DNA of 64,000 nucleotides from Streptomyces ficellus (lineage in GTDB: Bacteria > Actinomycetota > Actinomycetes > Streptomycetales > Streptomycetaceae): contig NZ_CP034279.1 of the NCBI RefSeq assembly GCF_009739905.1, forward strand, positions 3,782,001-3,846,000, in the 5' to 3' direction. The notes beneath the pieces are model-generated. The model made no database searches, was not told where the DNA came from, and saw only the letters and a list, made by a program, of their open reading frames with translations. Positions 10,218 to 19,104 of this stretch are shown piece by piece. Made by a program: the position numbers and the translations under genes. The stretch's first letter is position 1. The number at the start of each line of letters is the position of its first letter.

Positions 10218-10293
10218 TGGAGCGGACGACGAGGCTCGAACTCGCGACCTCAACCTTGGCAAGGTTGCGCTCTACCAACTGAGCTACGTCCGC
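10218..10293 (-). tRNA. tRNA-Gly(GCC)
   Basis: Minus-strand cloverleaf with acceptor GCGGACG, D-arm AGCTCAGTTGGTAGAGC, anticodon GCC in a TTGCCAA loop and discriminator T. The CCA end is encoded here, unlike in the second Gly(GCC) gene about 4 kb away. It lies 22 bases beyond the response-regulator stop. Confidence 0.95.
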
Positions 10294-10314
10294 ATGCGCC
10301 GTAGCGCGAGACCA

Positions 10315-10929
10315 CTATACCCAACCTCGCTCGCGGGCGAGACGCGCCGCCGTATGACGGTTCTCGGCCCCCAGCTTCGAGGCGGCCGACGACAGGTAGT
10401 TGCGTACGGTCCCGGGCGACAACGACGCGCGCTCCGCGATCTCCGCGATCGGCGCCCCGTCCACGGCGAGCTCCAGGACCTCCGCCTCCCGGGCGGTCAG
10501 CGGCGAGTCGCCCGCGGAGATCGCGTCGGCGGCCAACTCGGGGTCGACATAACGGTTCCCGGCGTGGACGGCGCGGATGATCTCGGCGAGCCGCTGGGCG
10601 CTGACCGTCTTCGGTACGAAGCCCCGCACACCCGCCGCGAGGGCGCGTTTCAGGTGCCCGGGGCGCCCGTGCCCGGTCACGATCATGGTCCGGCATCCGG
10701 GCAGCTCGGAGCGCAGCGATGTGGCGACCTTCACACCGTCGGCGCCCGGCATCTGGAGGTCCAGCACCGCCACGTCCGGCCGGTGCGCCCGCGCCATGGC
10801 GAGCGCCTCGGGCCCGGACGCCGCCTCCGCGACGACCACGAGGTCGTCCTCCAGCCCGAGGAGCGCGGCCAGCGCGCCGCGTATCAAGTGCTCGTCGTCC
10901 GCCAGCAATAGGCGCACGGCCCCGGTCAC
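10315..10929 (-). CDS. NarL/LuxR-family response regulator
   Basis: A 204-residue transcription factor. The receiver domain has acidic Asp11-Asp12, phospho-acceptor Asp57 in VLDLQMP and Lys107 in FVPK; a LuxR-type helix-turn-helix follows at about 143-204 (SPLTAREAEVLELA, SPGTVRNYLSSA). The GTG start overlaps the stop of the upstream histidine-kinase gene by four bases (GTGA), so translation is coupled and the two are partners. An ABC transporter lies upstream in the same direction. I infer that this regulator controls that transporter through the palindrome ahead of it. Confidence 0.93.
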   Translation of the reverse strand: MTGAVRLLLADDEHLIRGALAALLGLEDDLVVVAEAASGPEALAMARAHRPDVAVLDLQMPGADGVKVATSLRSELPGCRTMIVTGHGRPGHLKRALAAGVRGFVPKTVSAQRLAEIIRAVHAGNRYVDPELAADAISAGDSPLTAREAEVLELAVDGAPIAEIAERASLSPGTVRNYLSSAASKLGAENRHTAARLARERGWV

Positions 10930-12293
10930 CGCGCGGCCCCTTCCGTCACGGACAGCCCTTCGGTCACGGACAGCCCTTCGGTCACGGACGCCGCATCCGC
11001 CCCGCGCACCGCCCCCGCCACGGGCGCCCCCTCCGCGGCCGCCGCACCGGCAGGCACCCGTGCCGTCAGCCGGAACCGTCCGTCGCCGGTCCGGCCCGCC
11101 TCCAGGGTCCCGTCCAGCGCCGCGAGCCGCTCCCGCAGTCCGGCCAGCCCCGACCCGGGGCCGGACCCGGCGTCCGCCGCACCGGCATGGGACGCCGCAC
11201 CGGCACGGGCGTCCGGTCCGGAGCCCAGAGCGCCGTCCGCGCCGTCGTTCTCGATCACCAGCACCGCGCATCCCTCCTCCGCGCGCACCGTGACCGTGCA
11301 TGCGCGGGCGTCCCCGTGCCGGAGCACGTTCGTCGTGCCCTCCCGCACCACCCAGGCCAGCGCCGACTGCACCGGCAGCGCCAGTTTCACGTCCGGCGCC
11401 AGCACCGTGCAGGTGATCCCGGCGGCCGCCAGCACACTGCGGGCACCCTCCAGCTCCGTGTGCAGGTCCGCCTCCCGGTAGCCGCGCACCACGTCCCGCA
11501 CCTCCCGCTGCGACTCCCGCGCGATCCGCTGCACCTCGGCCATCTGGTCCACCGCCGCCTCCGTACCGCCCCGCCGGGCCAGCTGGACGGCCAGCTCGCT
11601 CTTCAGGGCGATCACCGACAGGTTGCGGCCCATCACGTCGTGCAGGTCCCGCCCGAACCGCAGCCGCTCCTCCGCGACCGCGAGCCGTGCCTGGAGTTCC
11701 CGTGCCGCGTCCAGTTCCCACACCGCCCGCAGCAACCAGGCGGAGAACCCGCTGGTGCCGGCCAGGAACAGCCCTCCGATCAGGACGCCGACCGTGAAGC
11801 CGATCACCTCCGAACCCGACATCCCCAGCGCCAGGCAGACGACCGCGGTGCCCGCGACCGCCGACAGCACCAGGAGGAGCATGTGCCGTGTCTTCGACAG
11901 CCCCAGCACCACGCCGCCGATACCGAAGCCGAGCACCCCGACGACCATGGTCGCCGCGGTTTCCATCGTGTCCGGTCCGGTGAACCGGTACAACGCCAGC
12001 GCCCCGGTCGCGAGCAGGGCCGAGGCCGCGCCGTGCGCCACCATCAGCCGGTGCGGGCGGGCCCGCCGCCCCACGGTCCAGTCCAGCGCCCGGGAGGCGA
12101 GCACCCCGCCCATCACGGAGTGCCCGACCACCAGTAGGAACAGCCACCCTCCCAGCGGGGCCGCCGTGTGCCCCAGGACGCCGAGGCCGGTCGAGGCCAC
12201 CTCGAGCAGCACGAACAGGTGGTACGACCAGCGGGTGTACAGCTCGACCTTCTCCGGGTTGCTCCGCCGGCTCCACCACCCGGTCAGCCTCAT
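10926..12293 (-). CDS. Sensor histidine kinase, HisKA_3 family
   Basis: A 455-residue membrane kinase. About five hydrophobic segments lie between residues 23 and 185, with very short loops, so sensing is probably intramembrane as in DesK- or LiaS-like kinases. The phospho-accepting His is His218 in RDLHDVMG, followed by an HATPase domain with an N-box (EGTTNVLRHG) and a GSGLAGLRERL G-box. The C-terminus carries three VTEGLS units from an 18-bp tandem repeat, of no obvious function. It starts about 35 bases after the permease gene, completing an ABC-transporter/two-component operon. Confidence 0.92.
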   Translation of the reverse strand: MRLTGWWSRRSNPEKVELYTRWSYHLFVLLEVASTGLGVLGHTAAPLGGWLFLLVVGHSVMGGVLASRALDWTVGRRARPHRLMVAHGAASALLATGALALYRFTGPDTMETAATMVVGVLGFGIGGVVLGLSKTRHMLLLVLSAVAGTAVVCLALGMSGSEVIGFTVGVLIGGLFLAGTSGFSAWLLRAVWELDAARELQARLAVAEERLRFGRDLHDVMGRNLSVIALKSELAVQLARRGGTEAAVDQMAEVQRIARESQREVRDVVRGYREADLHTELEGARSVLAAAGITCTVLAPDVKLALPVQSALAWVVREGTTNVLRHGDARACTVTVRAEEGCAVLVIENDGADGALGSGPDARAGAASHAGAADAGSGPGSGLAGLRERLAALDGTLEAGRTGDGRFRLTARVPAGAAAAEGAPVAGAVRGADAASVTEGLSVTEGLSVTEGAAR

Positions 12294-12329
12294 CTCCGTA
12301 CCCCCGCCCCGCTTCAGGTCAGCGCCGTG

Positions 12330-13100
12330 TCAGCGCCGTGGTTCCCAGCGGAACCAGCGTTGCACAGCGAACACCGAGACCACCGTCCAGGCCAGCGCCG
12401 TCAGCGCCGCACCCGCCAGGTCCCCGCCGTCGCCCGCGCCGCCCAGCCAGCCGGCCCGCACGAGGGTCATCACGCCCGTCAGCGGCAGCAGCTCGCACAT
12501 CGAGGCGACCTTGTCCGGGAGGATCTCCAGCGGCACGAACAGCCCCGACCCGACCGCCGAGATCAGGAACAGCGGCATCGTGGTGATCTGCGCGCTCTCC
12601 ACGGTGCGGGTGACCGCCGCCGTCGCCCCGGCGAGCGCGATCAGCATCACGATCCCCAACAGCACCCCGCCGACGAGCAGTTCCGGCCGCTGCGGCGCCT
12701 TGACGTCGAGGAGCGCCACCCCCGCCACGACGATCAGCGCGCTCTGCGCCACCGCGAGGACGACCGCCGGCAGCGCGGTGCCGGTGAGGATCTCCCGGTC
12801 GGACGCCTCGCCCGTACGCAGCCGCTTGAGCACCAGCTCCTCGCGGCGCGACACGTACGCGGAGACGAGGTTGAGGTAGACGACGAGGATCAGCATCATC
12901 ACGACGCCGCCGCTCAGCGCCGCCTCCAGGGCGCTCATCCCGGCCCGGCCGAGGTCGACCCGGTCGAGCGAGGAGCGCAGCACGCCCACCATCAGCAAGG
13001 GCATCAGCAGCGCCGTGAACAGGGCGTACTTGTTCCGTACGAGGAGCGTCAGCTCGGCCCGCCCCAGCGCGCCCATGCGCCCGGTCATCGTGGTCGCCAC
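12330..13100 (-). CDS. ABC-2 type transporter permease
   Basis: A membrane subunit of about 256 residues with six hydrophobic segments, including one near residues 22-42, one around ALSGGVVMMLILVVYLN, and later ones around LLVGGVLLGIVMLIAL and TMPLFLISAVGSGLF. This is the ABC-2 permease pattern of DrrB-like drug or lipid exporters. The GTG at VATTMTGR begins one base after the stop of the ATPase gene; ATG codons 12 and 27 bases downstream are alternative starts. The substrate is unknown; pairing with a membrane-sensing kinase suggests export of a membrane-active compound. Confidence 0.88.
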   Translation of the reverse strand: MATTMTGRMGALGRAELTLLVRNKYALFTALLMPLLMVGVLRSSLDRVDLGRAGMSALEAALSGGVVMMLILVVYLNLVSAYVSRREELVLKRLRTGEASDREILTGTALPAVVLAVAQSALIVVAGVALLDVKAPQRPELLVGGVLLGIVMLIALAGATAAVTRTVESAQITTMPLFLISAVGSGLFVPLEILPDKVASMCELLPLTGVMTLVRAGWLGGAGDGGDLAGAALTALAWTVVSVFAVQRWFRWEPRR

Positions 13101-13101
13101 G

Positions 13102-14019
13102 TCACACACCCACCGTTTCGTTCCGCTCGTCCTGTGCGATCTCGAGGAAGGCCTCCTCCAGGGAGGCGGCCCGGGCGTCGAGGCCCTCGAGCCGTACGCC
13201 CGTCTCCCTGGCCCACAGCAGCAGTTCACCGAGCGCGTCCTGGAGGCCGTGCGTGCGGATCTCGACCCGCCGCCCGGTCGCGGCGGCCCGCAGGGTCAGC
13301 GGCAGCCGGCCGGCCGGTACCCCTTCGGGCAGGGAGAACCGGATGCGGGCGGGCCGCTCGGCGGTGACCTCGGCGGGCGTCCCGGCCGTCACGATCCGGC
13401 CCCGGTGCATGATGGCCAGCCGGTCGGCGAGCGCCTCGGCCTCCTCCAGGTAGTGCGTGGTGAGCAGCACGGTCGTTCCGGCGTCCCGCAGCCCGCGCAC
13501 CAACTCCCAGGTGTCGCGCCGCCCTTCGGCGTCCAGTCCGGTCGACGGCTCGTCCAGGAACAGCACTTCGGGGCGGCCGAGCAGGGCCAGCGCCAGGTCG
13601 AGCCGCCGCTTCTCGCCGCCGGACAGCTGCTTGACGCGCACCCGGGACCGGCCGCCGAGGCCCACCATCTCCAGCGCCTCCCCGGCCGGCCGCGCGCCGG
13701 TGGTGCAGCCCGCCCACATCCGCACGGTCTCGGTGACGGTGAGGTCGGAGGGGAAGCCGCCCTCCTGGAGCATCACGCCGATCCGGGGCCGGACGGCGGA
13801 GCGTTCGGCGTACGGGTCGTGGCCGAGGACGCGTACGGTGCCGGCGCTCGGGCGGGCGAGGCCCTCCAGCAGCTCCACGGTGGAGGTCTTGCCCGCGCCG
13901 TTCGTGCCGAGCAGGGCGAAGATCTCGCCGGCGGCCACGGAGAAGGTGATCCCGGTCACGGCCTCGAACCCGCCGGCGTAGGTGCGCCGGACGTCCTCCG
14001 CCTCAATCACGTTGGTCAT
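13102..14019 (-). CDS. ABC transporter ATP-binding protein, DrrA-like
   Basis: A 305-residue nucleotide-binding subunit. Walker A GTNGAGKT is at 38-45, signature LSGGEKRR from 132, Walker B LFLDEP with Asp156-Glu157, and an H-loop TTHYLEEAE. The C-terminal extension of about 80 residues is typical of DrrA/CcmA-type exporters. An ATG with a nearby GAGG ribosome binding site starts the operon ATPase-permease-kinase-regulator. A perfect palindrome 57-74 bases upstream of the start is the best candidate operator. Confidence 0.93.
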   Translation of the reverse strand: MTNVIEAEDVRRTYAGGFEAVTGITFSVAAGEIFALLGTNGAGKTSTVELLEGLARPSAGTVRVLGHDPYAERSAVRPRIGVMLQEGGFPSDLTVTETVRMWAGCTTGARPAGEALEMVGLGGRSRVRVKQLSGGEKRRLDLALALLGRPEVLFLDEPSTGLDAEGRRDTWELVRGLRDAGTTVLLTTHYLEEAEALADRLAIMHRGRIVTAGTPAEVTAERPARIRFSLPEGVPAGRLPLTLRAAATGRRVEIRTHGLQDALGELLLWARETGVRLEGLDARAASLEEAFLEIAQDERNETVGV

Positions 14020-14075
14020 GCCTCAAGGCTTCCGCCGCCCAGGGGGCGGGGGCAGGCCGCGGTGTCACCGATCGG

Positions 14076-14093
14076 CGATGACAAATGTCATCG
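14076..14093. promoter_or_regulatory. Palindromic operator CGATGACA-AA-TGTCATCG
   Basis: An exact 8-2-8 inverted repeat just upstream of the ABC/two-component operon and pointing at no other gene. Short dyads of this kind are typical NarL-family binding sites, so the co-encoded response regulator is the likely ligand. No binding data are available. Confidence 0.6.
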
Positions 14094-14130
14094 GGCGGGC
14101 GGCGAGGGCGGAGGCCGGTGGAGAAACGCC

Positions 14131-14161
14131 GAAGGCCCCGGTCGTGATGACCGGGGCCTTC
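14131..14161. terminator. 13-bp stem terminator after the Gly tRNAs
   Basis: Stem GAAGGCCCCGGTC with its exact complement and a GTGAT loop. It lies downstream of the leftward tRNA-Gly genes and isolates them from the ABC operon. Confidence 0.85.
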
Positions 14162-14169
14162 ATACTCTG

Positions 14170-14242
14170 AGCGGACGACGAGATTCGAACTCGCGACCCT
14201 CACCTTGGCAAGGTGATGCTCTACCAACTGAGCCACGTCCGC
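14170..14242 (-). tRNA. tRNA-Gly(GCC), second copy
   Basis: Minus-strand cloverleaf, acceptor GCGGACG, anticodon GCC, discriminator T, CCA not encoded. It differs from the first Gly(GCC) gene in the anticodon and T stems, so it is an old rather than recent duplicate. Confidence 0.95.
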
Positions 14243-14321
14243 ATTGCTCCCGACCGGCTCTCACCGGGCGGTGCGAACACCACTGTACCTGATCCACCGG
14301 AGTGGTCGGTACGTGATGCAG

Positions 14322-14393
14322 AGCGGGTGACAGGAATCGCACACTGCGCCTCCCCCCTGGAAGGGGGGTGTTCTACTACTGAACTACACCCGC
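14322..14393 (-). tRNA. tRNA-Gly(TCC)
   Basis: Minus-strand cloverleaf with acceptor GCGGGTG, a five-G/five-C anticodon stem and a CTTCCAG loop giving anticodon TCC. CCA is not encoded. It is followed at 80 bases by tRNA-Gly(GCC), probably in one transcript. Confidence 0.95.
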
Positions 14394-14496
14394 ACGCTCC
14401 GTGAGGTCCGGGGCCTTTCGGCCTCGCCCCTCGGCGTGATCCAGACTCTAGCGGATCACCTGGGGTGTCGCGCAACTCGGTGGCCGCGGGGCAGGC

Positions 14497-14856
14497 TCAG
14501 CTCGCCTCGCGGAAGGCCTCGTAGACACGCTTGGGGATCCGGCCGCGGGCCGGGACCTCCATCTTGTTCGACTGCGCCCAGGCGCGGACGGCCGCCGGGT
14601 CCGGTTCGAGCGAGGTGCGGGTGAAGGAGGCGCGGGACCTGGAGGCGCTCCCGCCACCGCCCGCCGCCTGCCTGCCGCCGGCCGCCTGCTTGCGGCCGGC
14701 TGCCATGTACGGCGCGAGGGCCTTGCGCAGTTTCTTTGCATTGGCGGGATTGAGGTCGATCTCGTACGTCTTACCGTCGAGGCCGAAGGTGACCGTTTCC
14801 GCCGCTTCTCCTCCGTCGAGGTCGTCGAAGAGCGTGACCACTACGCGCTGCGCCAC
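14497..14856 (-). CDS. Lsr2-family nucleoid-associated protein (Lsr2-like paralogue)
   Basis: A 119-residue xenogeneic-silencer type protein that binds AT-rich DNA. The N-terminal dimerisation domain (MAQRVVVTLFDDLDG to about residue 60) is followed by a Gly/Ala-rich linker and a C-terminal DNA-binding domain. That domain ends in the RGR hook at residues 104-106 (VPARGRIPK), which enters the minor groove. Streptomyces usually have two Lsr2 genes. The one beside purS is, to my knowledge, the Lsr2-like copy (LsrL) rather than Lsr2 itself. It is divergent from purSQL across a 340-base AT-richer gap that contains a palindrome. Confidence 0.93.
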   Translation of the reverse strand: MAQRVVVTLFDDLDGGEAAETVTFGLDGKTYEIDLNPANAKKLRKALAPYMAAGRKQAAGGRQAAGGGGSASRSRASFTRTSLEPDPAAVRAWAQSNKMEVPARGRIPKRVYEAFREAS

Positions 14857-14898
14857 GGATATCGGTCCTTTCCCGCGGTGTGCCGCCTTGACCGGCCC

Positions 14899-14918
14899 GA
14901 CAGGACTACAGTCCTGTC
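14899..14918. promoter_or_regulatory. 9-2-9 inverted repeat upstream of the Lsr2-like gene
   Basis: GACAGGACT-AC-AGTCCTGTC is an exact palindrome 43-62 bases before the start of the Lsr2-like gene, in position to overlap its promoter. A candidate operator; the ligand is unknown. Confidence 0.55.
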
Positions 14919-15125
14919 CGACGTGCGGCGATACCGGATTTACGGCTGTTGAGAGGCAATGCTGCTTTCCTCTGTATTCCTTTGTACAGCGGAACGCATG
15001 ACATCGCGAAGCCCAGCCAATTGCATCAGCGTGTCATCCGGCAATGCCCGGGGTCATTTTTTTCCGGGATTTTTCCCGCGCGTTCCGTGCGTGTTCTCGC
15101 GTCCATTTGTAGGGACCTCCAGATG

Positions 15126-15158
15126 TCTACTCGCGTAGATTTTGGAGACAGGTACGCT
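15126..15158 (+). promoter_or_regulatory. purS promoter region with a small dyad
   Basis: A TCTAC-TCGC-GTAGA dyad is followed 13 bases on by TACGCT, a plausible -10 box, about 40 bases before the purS start. No clear -35 box is visible. The rest of the gap back to the Lsr2-like gene is AT-richer than its surroundings and holds a small hairpin near 15065-15078. Confidence 0.4.
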
Positions 15159-15196
15159 GAGGGAACCGCCCACGCAACACACCACCGGGAGTGCCA

Positions 15197-15442
15197 GTGG
15201 CACGCGTCGTAGTCGACGTCATGCTCAAGCCGGAGATCCTCGACCCGCAGGGCCAGGCGGTGCAGCGCGCACTGCCCCGCCTCGGTTTCGAGGGGATCGC
15301 CGACGTCCGTCAGGGAAAGCGTTTCGAGCTCGATGTGGAGGGGCCGGTCGATGACGCCGCCCTCGCCCGCATCCACGAGATGGCCGAGACGTTCCTCGCC
15401 AACACCGTCATCGAGGACTTCGTCGTGAAGGTGGAGTCGTGA
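15197..15442 (+). CDS. purS: Phosphoribosylformylglycinamidine synthase subunit PurS
   Basis: An 81-residue subunit that bridges PurQ and PurL in the three-part FGAM synthase. It begins [22 protein letters not shown]; a GTG six bases upstream is an alternative start, but the chosen one gives the family's usual N-terminus. The family core follows in [13 protein letters not shown] and [10 protein letters not shown]. Its stop overlaps the purQ start by four bases (GTGA), coupling their translation. Confidence 0.96.
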   Translation: MARVVVDVMLKPEILDPQGQAVQRALPRLGFEGIADVRQGKRFELDVEGPVDDAALARIHEMAETFLANTVIEDFVVKVES

Positions 15443-16119
15443 CCGCTCGCATCGGGGTCGTCACCTTCCCCGGGACGCTCGACGACCGGGACGCGCTGCG
15501 CGCGGTCCGGCTCGCGGGCGCGGAGCCCGTATCGCTCTGGCACCGCGACAAGGACCTCAAGCAGGTCGACGCGGTCGTCCTGCCGGGCGGGTTCTCGTAC
15601 GGCGACTACCTGCGGGCCGGTGCCATCTCCCGGTTCTCGCCGGTGATGGGGACGGTCATCGAGCAGGCGAAGGCCGGTATGCCGGTCCTTGGGATCTGCA
15701 ACGGCTTCCAGGTGCTGACCGAGTCGCACCTGCTGCCCGGGGCGATGCTGCGCAACAACCACCTGCACTTCATCTGCCGCGACCAGAAGCTGCGGGTGGA
15801 GAACGCGGAGACCGCCTGGACCGCCGACTACACGGACGGCCAGGAGATCCACATCCCGCTGAAGAACATCGACGGCCGTTACGTCGCCGACGAGCGCACG
15901 CTGGACGAGCTCGAGGCCGAGGGCCGTGTCGTCTTCCGGTACCGCGACTTCAATCCCAACGGTTCGCTGCGGGACATCGCCGGCATCACCAACGCCGCCG
16001 GCAACGTGGTCGGCCTGATGCCGCACCCGGAGCACGCCGTGGAGCCGCTGGTCGGTACGGGCCGCACCGACGGGCTCGGTTTCTTCACCTCGATCCTCAA
16101 GAAGCTGGTCAACGTCTGA
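15439..16119 (+). CDS. purQ: Phosphoribosylformylglycinamidine synthase subunit PurQ
   Basis: The glutaminase subunit of FGAM synthase, which releases ammonia for PurL. It is a 226-residue class I amidotransferase with nucleophile Cys87 in VLGICNGFQ and the His196/Glu198 pair in [10 protein letters not shown]. It is translationally coupled to purS. The downstream gap to purL is 88 bases with its own ribosome binding site and no terminator, so the three genes are probably one operon. Confidence 0.97.
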   Translation: MTARIGVVTFPGTLDDRDALRAVRLAGAEPVSLWHRDKDLKQVDAVVLPGGFSYGDYLRAGAISRFSPVMGTVIEQAKAGMPVLGICNGFQVLTESHLLPGAMLRNNHLHFICRDQKLRVENAETAWTADYTDGQEIHIPLKNIDGRYVADERTLDELEAEGRVVFRYRDFNPNGSLRDIAGITNAAGNVVGLMPHPEHAVEPLVGTGRTDGLGFFTSILKKLVNV

Positions 16120-16207
16120 TGAGCCTCGACGCCGGAACGGCCGAGGGAGCGACTGAGCGCCCCGGCCGTCGACACCTGCACCACTCCGCGCGAAGGAGCG
16201 ACCGAGC

Positions 16208-18457
16208 GTGACCCTCGACACCGTCAAGCACGCCACCGAGACCCCCGACGTCGAGCAGCCGTGGGCCGAGCTCGGCCTGAAGAAGGACGAGTACGAGCGC
16301 ATCCGGGAGATCCTGGAGCGGCGCCCGACCGGTGCCGAGCTGGCCATGTACTCGGTGATGTGGTCGGAGCACTGCTCGTACAAGAGCAGCAAGGTCCACC
16401 TGAAGCAGTTCGGCGAGAAGGCCCCCGAGAGCGACGCGATGCTCGTCGGCATCGGTGAAAACGCGGGCGTCGTCGACGTCGGCCAGGGGTACGCGGTGAC
16501 CTTCAAGGTCGAGTCGCACAACCACCCCTCGTACATCGAGCCCTACCAGGGCGCGGCGACCGGCGTCGGCGGCATCGTCCGCGACATCCTCGCCATGGGC
16601 GCCCGCCCGGTCGCGGTCGTCGACCCGCTGCGGTTCGGCGCGGCCGACCACCCCGACACCAAGCGCGTCCTGCCGGGCGTCGTCGCGGGCATCGGCGGGT
16701 ACGGCAACTGCCTGGGCCTGCCGAACATCGGCGGCGAGGTCGTCTTCGACTCCTGCTACCAGGGCAACCCGCTGGTCAACGCCGGCTGCATCGGTGTGAT
16801 GAGGCACGAGGACATCCACCTCGCGAAGGCTTCCGGCCCGGGCAACAAGGTCATCCTGTACGGAGCCCGCACCGGCGGCGACGGCATCGGCGGCGTCTCG
16901 GTCCTCGCGTCGGAGACCTTCGACGACACGAAGCCCACCAAGCGCCCGGCGGTCCAGGTCGGTGACCCGTTCCAGGAGAAGCTCCTGATCGAGTGCACCC
17001 TGGAGATCTTCGCGGAGAAGCTGGTCGCGGGCATCCAGGACCTCGGTGGCGCGGGCCTGTCCTGCGCGACCAGCGAGCTGGCCTCCGCCGGTACCGGCGG
17101 TATGCGCGTCGAGCTGGACACGGTGCCGCTGCGCGACGCGTCGCTCTCGCCGGAGGAGATCCTCATGAGCGAGTCGCAGGAGCGGATGTGCGCGATCGTC
17201 GAGCCGCAGCACGTCGACCGCTTCATGGAGATCTGCGAGAAGTGGGACGTCATCGCCACCGTCATCGGTGAGGTGACCGACGGCGACCGGCTGGAGATCT
17301 TCTGGCACGGCGAACAGATCGTCGACGTGCCGCCGGGCACGGTCGCCCACGAGGGCCCGACGTACCACCGCCCGTACGCCCGCCCGGAGTGGCAGGACGC
17401 GCTCCAGGCCGACGACGCGAACAAGCTGCCCCGGCCGGCCTCGGCCGAGGAGCTGCGCGAGCAGGTGCTCCAGCTGGTCGCGCACCCGAACCAGGCCTCG
17501 AAGGCGTGGATCACCGACCAGTACGACCGGTTCGTGCAGGGCAACACGGTCCTCGCCCAGCCCGAGGACTCGGGCATGATCCGCATCGACGACGAGACGA
17601 ACCTTGGCGTGGCGATCGCGACGGACGGCAACGGCCGGTACGCGAAGCTCGACCCGTACACGGGCGCGCAGCTGGCGCTGGCGGAGTCGTACCGCAACGT
17701 GGCCGCCTCGGGCGCCAGGCCGCTGGCGATCTCCGACTGCCTGAACTTCGGTTCGCCCGAGGACCCGGCGGTGATGTGGCAGTTCGCGGAGGCCACGCGC
17801 GGTCTCGCGGACGGCTGCCAGCAGCTGGGCACGCCGGTCACCGGCGGCAACGTCTCGCTCTACAACCAGACGGGCGAGGTGGCGATCCACCCGACGCCGG
17901 TCGTCGCCGTGCTCGGTGTGATCGACGACGTGAACCGCCGTACGCCGATCGCCTTCGCGGAGGAGGGCCAGCTCCTCTACCTGCTGGGCGACACGCGTGA
18001 GGAGTTCGGCGGCTCGGCGTGGTCCGAGGTCGTCCACGGTCACCTGGGCGGTCTGCCGCCGGCCGTCGATCTCGACCGCGAGAAGCTGCTCGGCGAGATC
18101 CTGATCGCCGCGTCCCGCGACGGCATGGTCGACGCCGCGCACGACCTGTCGGACGGCGGGCTCGTCCAGGCGGTCGTCGAGTCCTGCCTGCGTGGTGGGA
18201 AGGGTGCCCGACTGGTCGTCCCGGACGGCCTGGACGCCTTCACCTTCCTGTTCAGCGAGTCGGCCGGCCGTGCGGTCGTGGCCGTCCCGCGCAGCGAGGA
18301 GCTCCGCTTCACCGACATGTGCGGTGCGCGCGGCCTGCCCGCGACGCGGATCGGTGTCGTGGACGGTGACGAGATCGAGGTGCAGGGCGAGTTCGGCGTC
18401 CCGCTGAGCGAGCTGCGCGCCGCGTACGAGGCGACGATCCCGGGTCTGCTCGCCTGA
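16208..18457 (+). CDS. purL: Phosphoribosylformylglycinamidine synthase subunit PurL
   Basis: The ATP-dependent synthetase subunit that converts FGAR to FGAM with ammonia from PurQ. At 749 residues it is the small form, which needs PurS and PurQ, both encoded upstream. The N-terminal region has [16 protein letters not shown] and the ESHNHPS metal-binding motif. Tandem AIRS-like halves follow, with a [12 protein letters not shown] segment in the first and [10 protein letters not shown] in the second. A GTG start follows a GAAGGAG ribosome binding site. A terminator closes the operon. Confidence 0.97.
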   Translation: MTLDTVKHATETPDVEQPWAELGLKKDEYERIREILERRPTGAELAMYSVMWSEHCSYKSSKVHLKQFGEKAPESDAMLVGIGENAGVVDVGQGYAVTFKVESHNHPSYIEPYQGAATGVGGIVRDILAMGARPVAVVDPLRFGAADHPDTKRVLPGVVAGIGGYGNCLGLPNIGGEVVFDSCYQGNPLVNAGCIGVMRHEDIHLAKASGPGNKVILYGARTGGDGIGGVSVLASETFDDTKPTKRPAVQVGDPFQEKLLIECTLEIFAEKLVAGIQDLGGAGLSCATSELASAGTGGMRVELDTVPLRDASLSPEEILMSESQERMCAIVEPQHVDRFMEICEKWDVIATVIGEVTDGDRLEIFWHGEQIVDVPPGTVAHEGPTYHRPYARPEWQDALQADDANKLPRPASAEELREQVLQLVAHPNQASKAWITDQYDRFVQGNTVLAQPEDSGMIRIDDETNLGVAIATDGNGRYAKLDPYTGAQLALAESYRNVAASGARPLAISDCLNFGSPEDPAVMWQFAEATRGLADGCQQLGTPVTGGNVSLYNQTGEVAIHPTPVVAVLGVIDDVNRRTPIAFAEEGQLLYLLGDTREEFGGSAWSEVVHGHLGGLPPAVDLDREKLLGEILIAASRDGMVDAAHDLSDGGLVQAVVESCLRGGKGARLVVPDGLDAFTFLFSESAGRAVVAVPRSEELRFTDMCGARGLPATRIGVVDGDEIEVQGEFGVPLSELRAAYEATIPGLLA

Positions 18458-18471
18458 CGCGTACGGCCCCT

Positions 18472-18509
18472 GAGCCCCCGTTTGGACCTCGCGGTCCGGA
18501 CGGGGGCTC
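18472..18509 (+). terminator. Terminator of the purSQL operon
   Basis: A long stem, GAGCCCCCGT with ACGGGGGCTC plus an inner GGACC/GGTCC pairing, lies 14 bases after the purL stop and is followed by CTTTGG. Confidence 0.8.
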
Positions 18510-18550
18510 TTTGGTGCGCCGAGCGCCGGGCACGGGCACGGGCATGACGC

Positions 18551-18579
18551 TTGCACGTAATTACGTAACTCCGTATCCT
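18551..18579 (+). promoter_or_regulatory. Leaderless promoter with embedded operator
   Basis: TTGCAC and TATCCT are separated by exactly 17 bases and the -10 box ends six bases before the ATG. The perfect palindrome ACGTAATTACGT covers the end of the -35 box and the spacer. This is what an autorepressed ArsR-type gene would look like. Confidence 0.75.
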
Positions 18580-18585
18580 GTGGGC

Positions 18586-19086
18586 ATGGAGCTGGAGGAG
18601 CGCGTCGCGGAACTGGAGCGGCGCATGGCCGCGCTGGAGAGCGGCGGCCGTCCCGTGCCGCCCGTCGGCGAGGGTGACTTCTGGGCCCTCGAAGGGCTCA
18701 AGGCACAGCTCGCCCAGATGGGCGCCGCCGCCGGCGGGGTGCTGTTCACCGGCGCCGTTCGACTGCCCACGGGGGAGCAGTACGAATGGCAGTACGGCAC
18801 CCTCGCCGGCGAGCAGTTGGACGGCGACTGGACCGAGGCCGCCGAGTCGTTCGCCGCGCTCGGCCACCCGGTCCGCCTCCGGCTCCTCCGCGAGATCGTC
18901 GGCGGCCGGCGCACCGCCGCCGAGCTGGCCGAGCTGGAGGAGATCGGCACGACCGGCCAGATCTACCACCACCTGCGCCAACTGACCGGAGCGGGCTGGC
19001 TGCACACCGCCGGCCGCGGCCGGTACGAGGTCCCGCCGGGCCGTGTGGTCCCGCTGCTCGTGGCACTGGCCACGGCCCGGCCGTAA
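18586..19086 (+). CDS. ArsR-family winged-helix regulator
   Basis: About 166 residues from the ATG at MELEERVAELERRM; a longer frame upstream runs through the promoter. An N-terminal coiled-coil heptad segment of about 25 residues is followed by a linker. A winged helix-turn-helix then starts near residue 85 (FAALGHPVRLRLLREIV, AELAELEEIGTTGQIYHHL, RYEVPPGRVVPLL). It lacks the Cys pairs of metal-sensing ArsR proteins, so the signal is not evidently a metal. It is co-directional with an M23-type peptidase 18 bases on, and probably represses both through the palindrome in its own promoter. Confidence 0.85.
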   Translation: MELEERVAELERRMAALESGGRPVPPVGEGDFWALEGLKAQLAQMGAAAGGVLFTGAVRLPTGEQYEWQYGTLAGEQLDGDWTEAAESFAALGHPVRLRLLREIVGGRRTAAELAELEEIGTTGQIYHHLRQLTGAGWLHTAGRGRYEVPPGRVVPLLVALATARP

Positions 19087-19104
19087 CACCACGGGGAGAA
19101 ACGC

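Noticed and set aside
6817..10278. A 1153-codon minus-strand frame spanning the DMF-ase-like gene and purC
   Set aside because: It crosses two well-supported genes and a terminator on the other strand; an artefact of GC bias.
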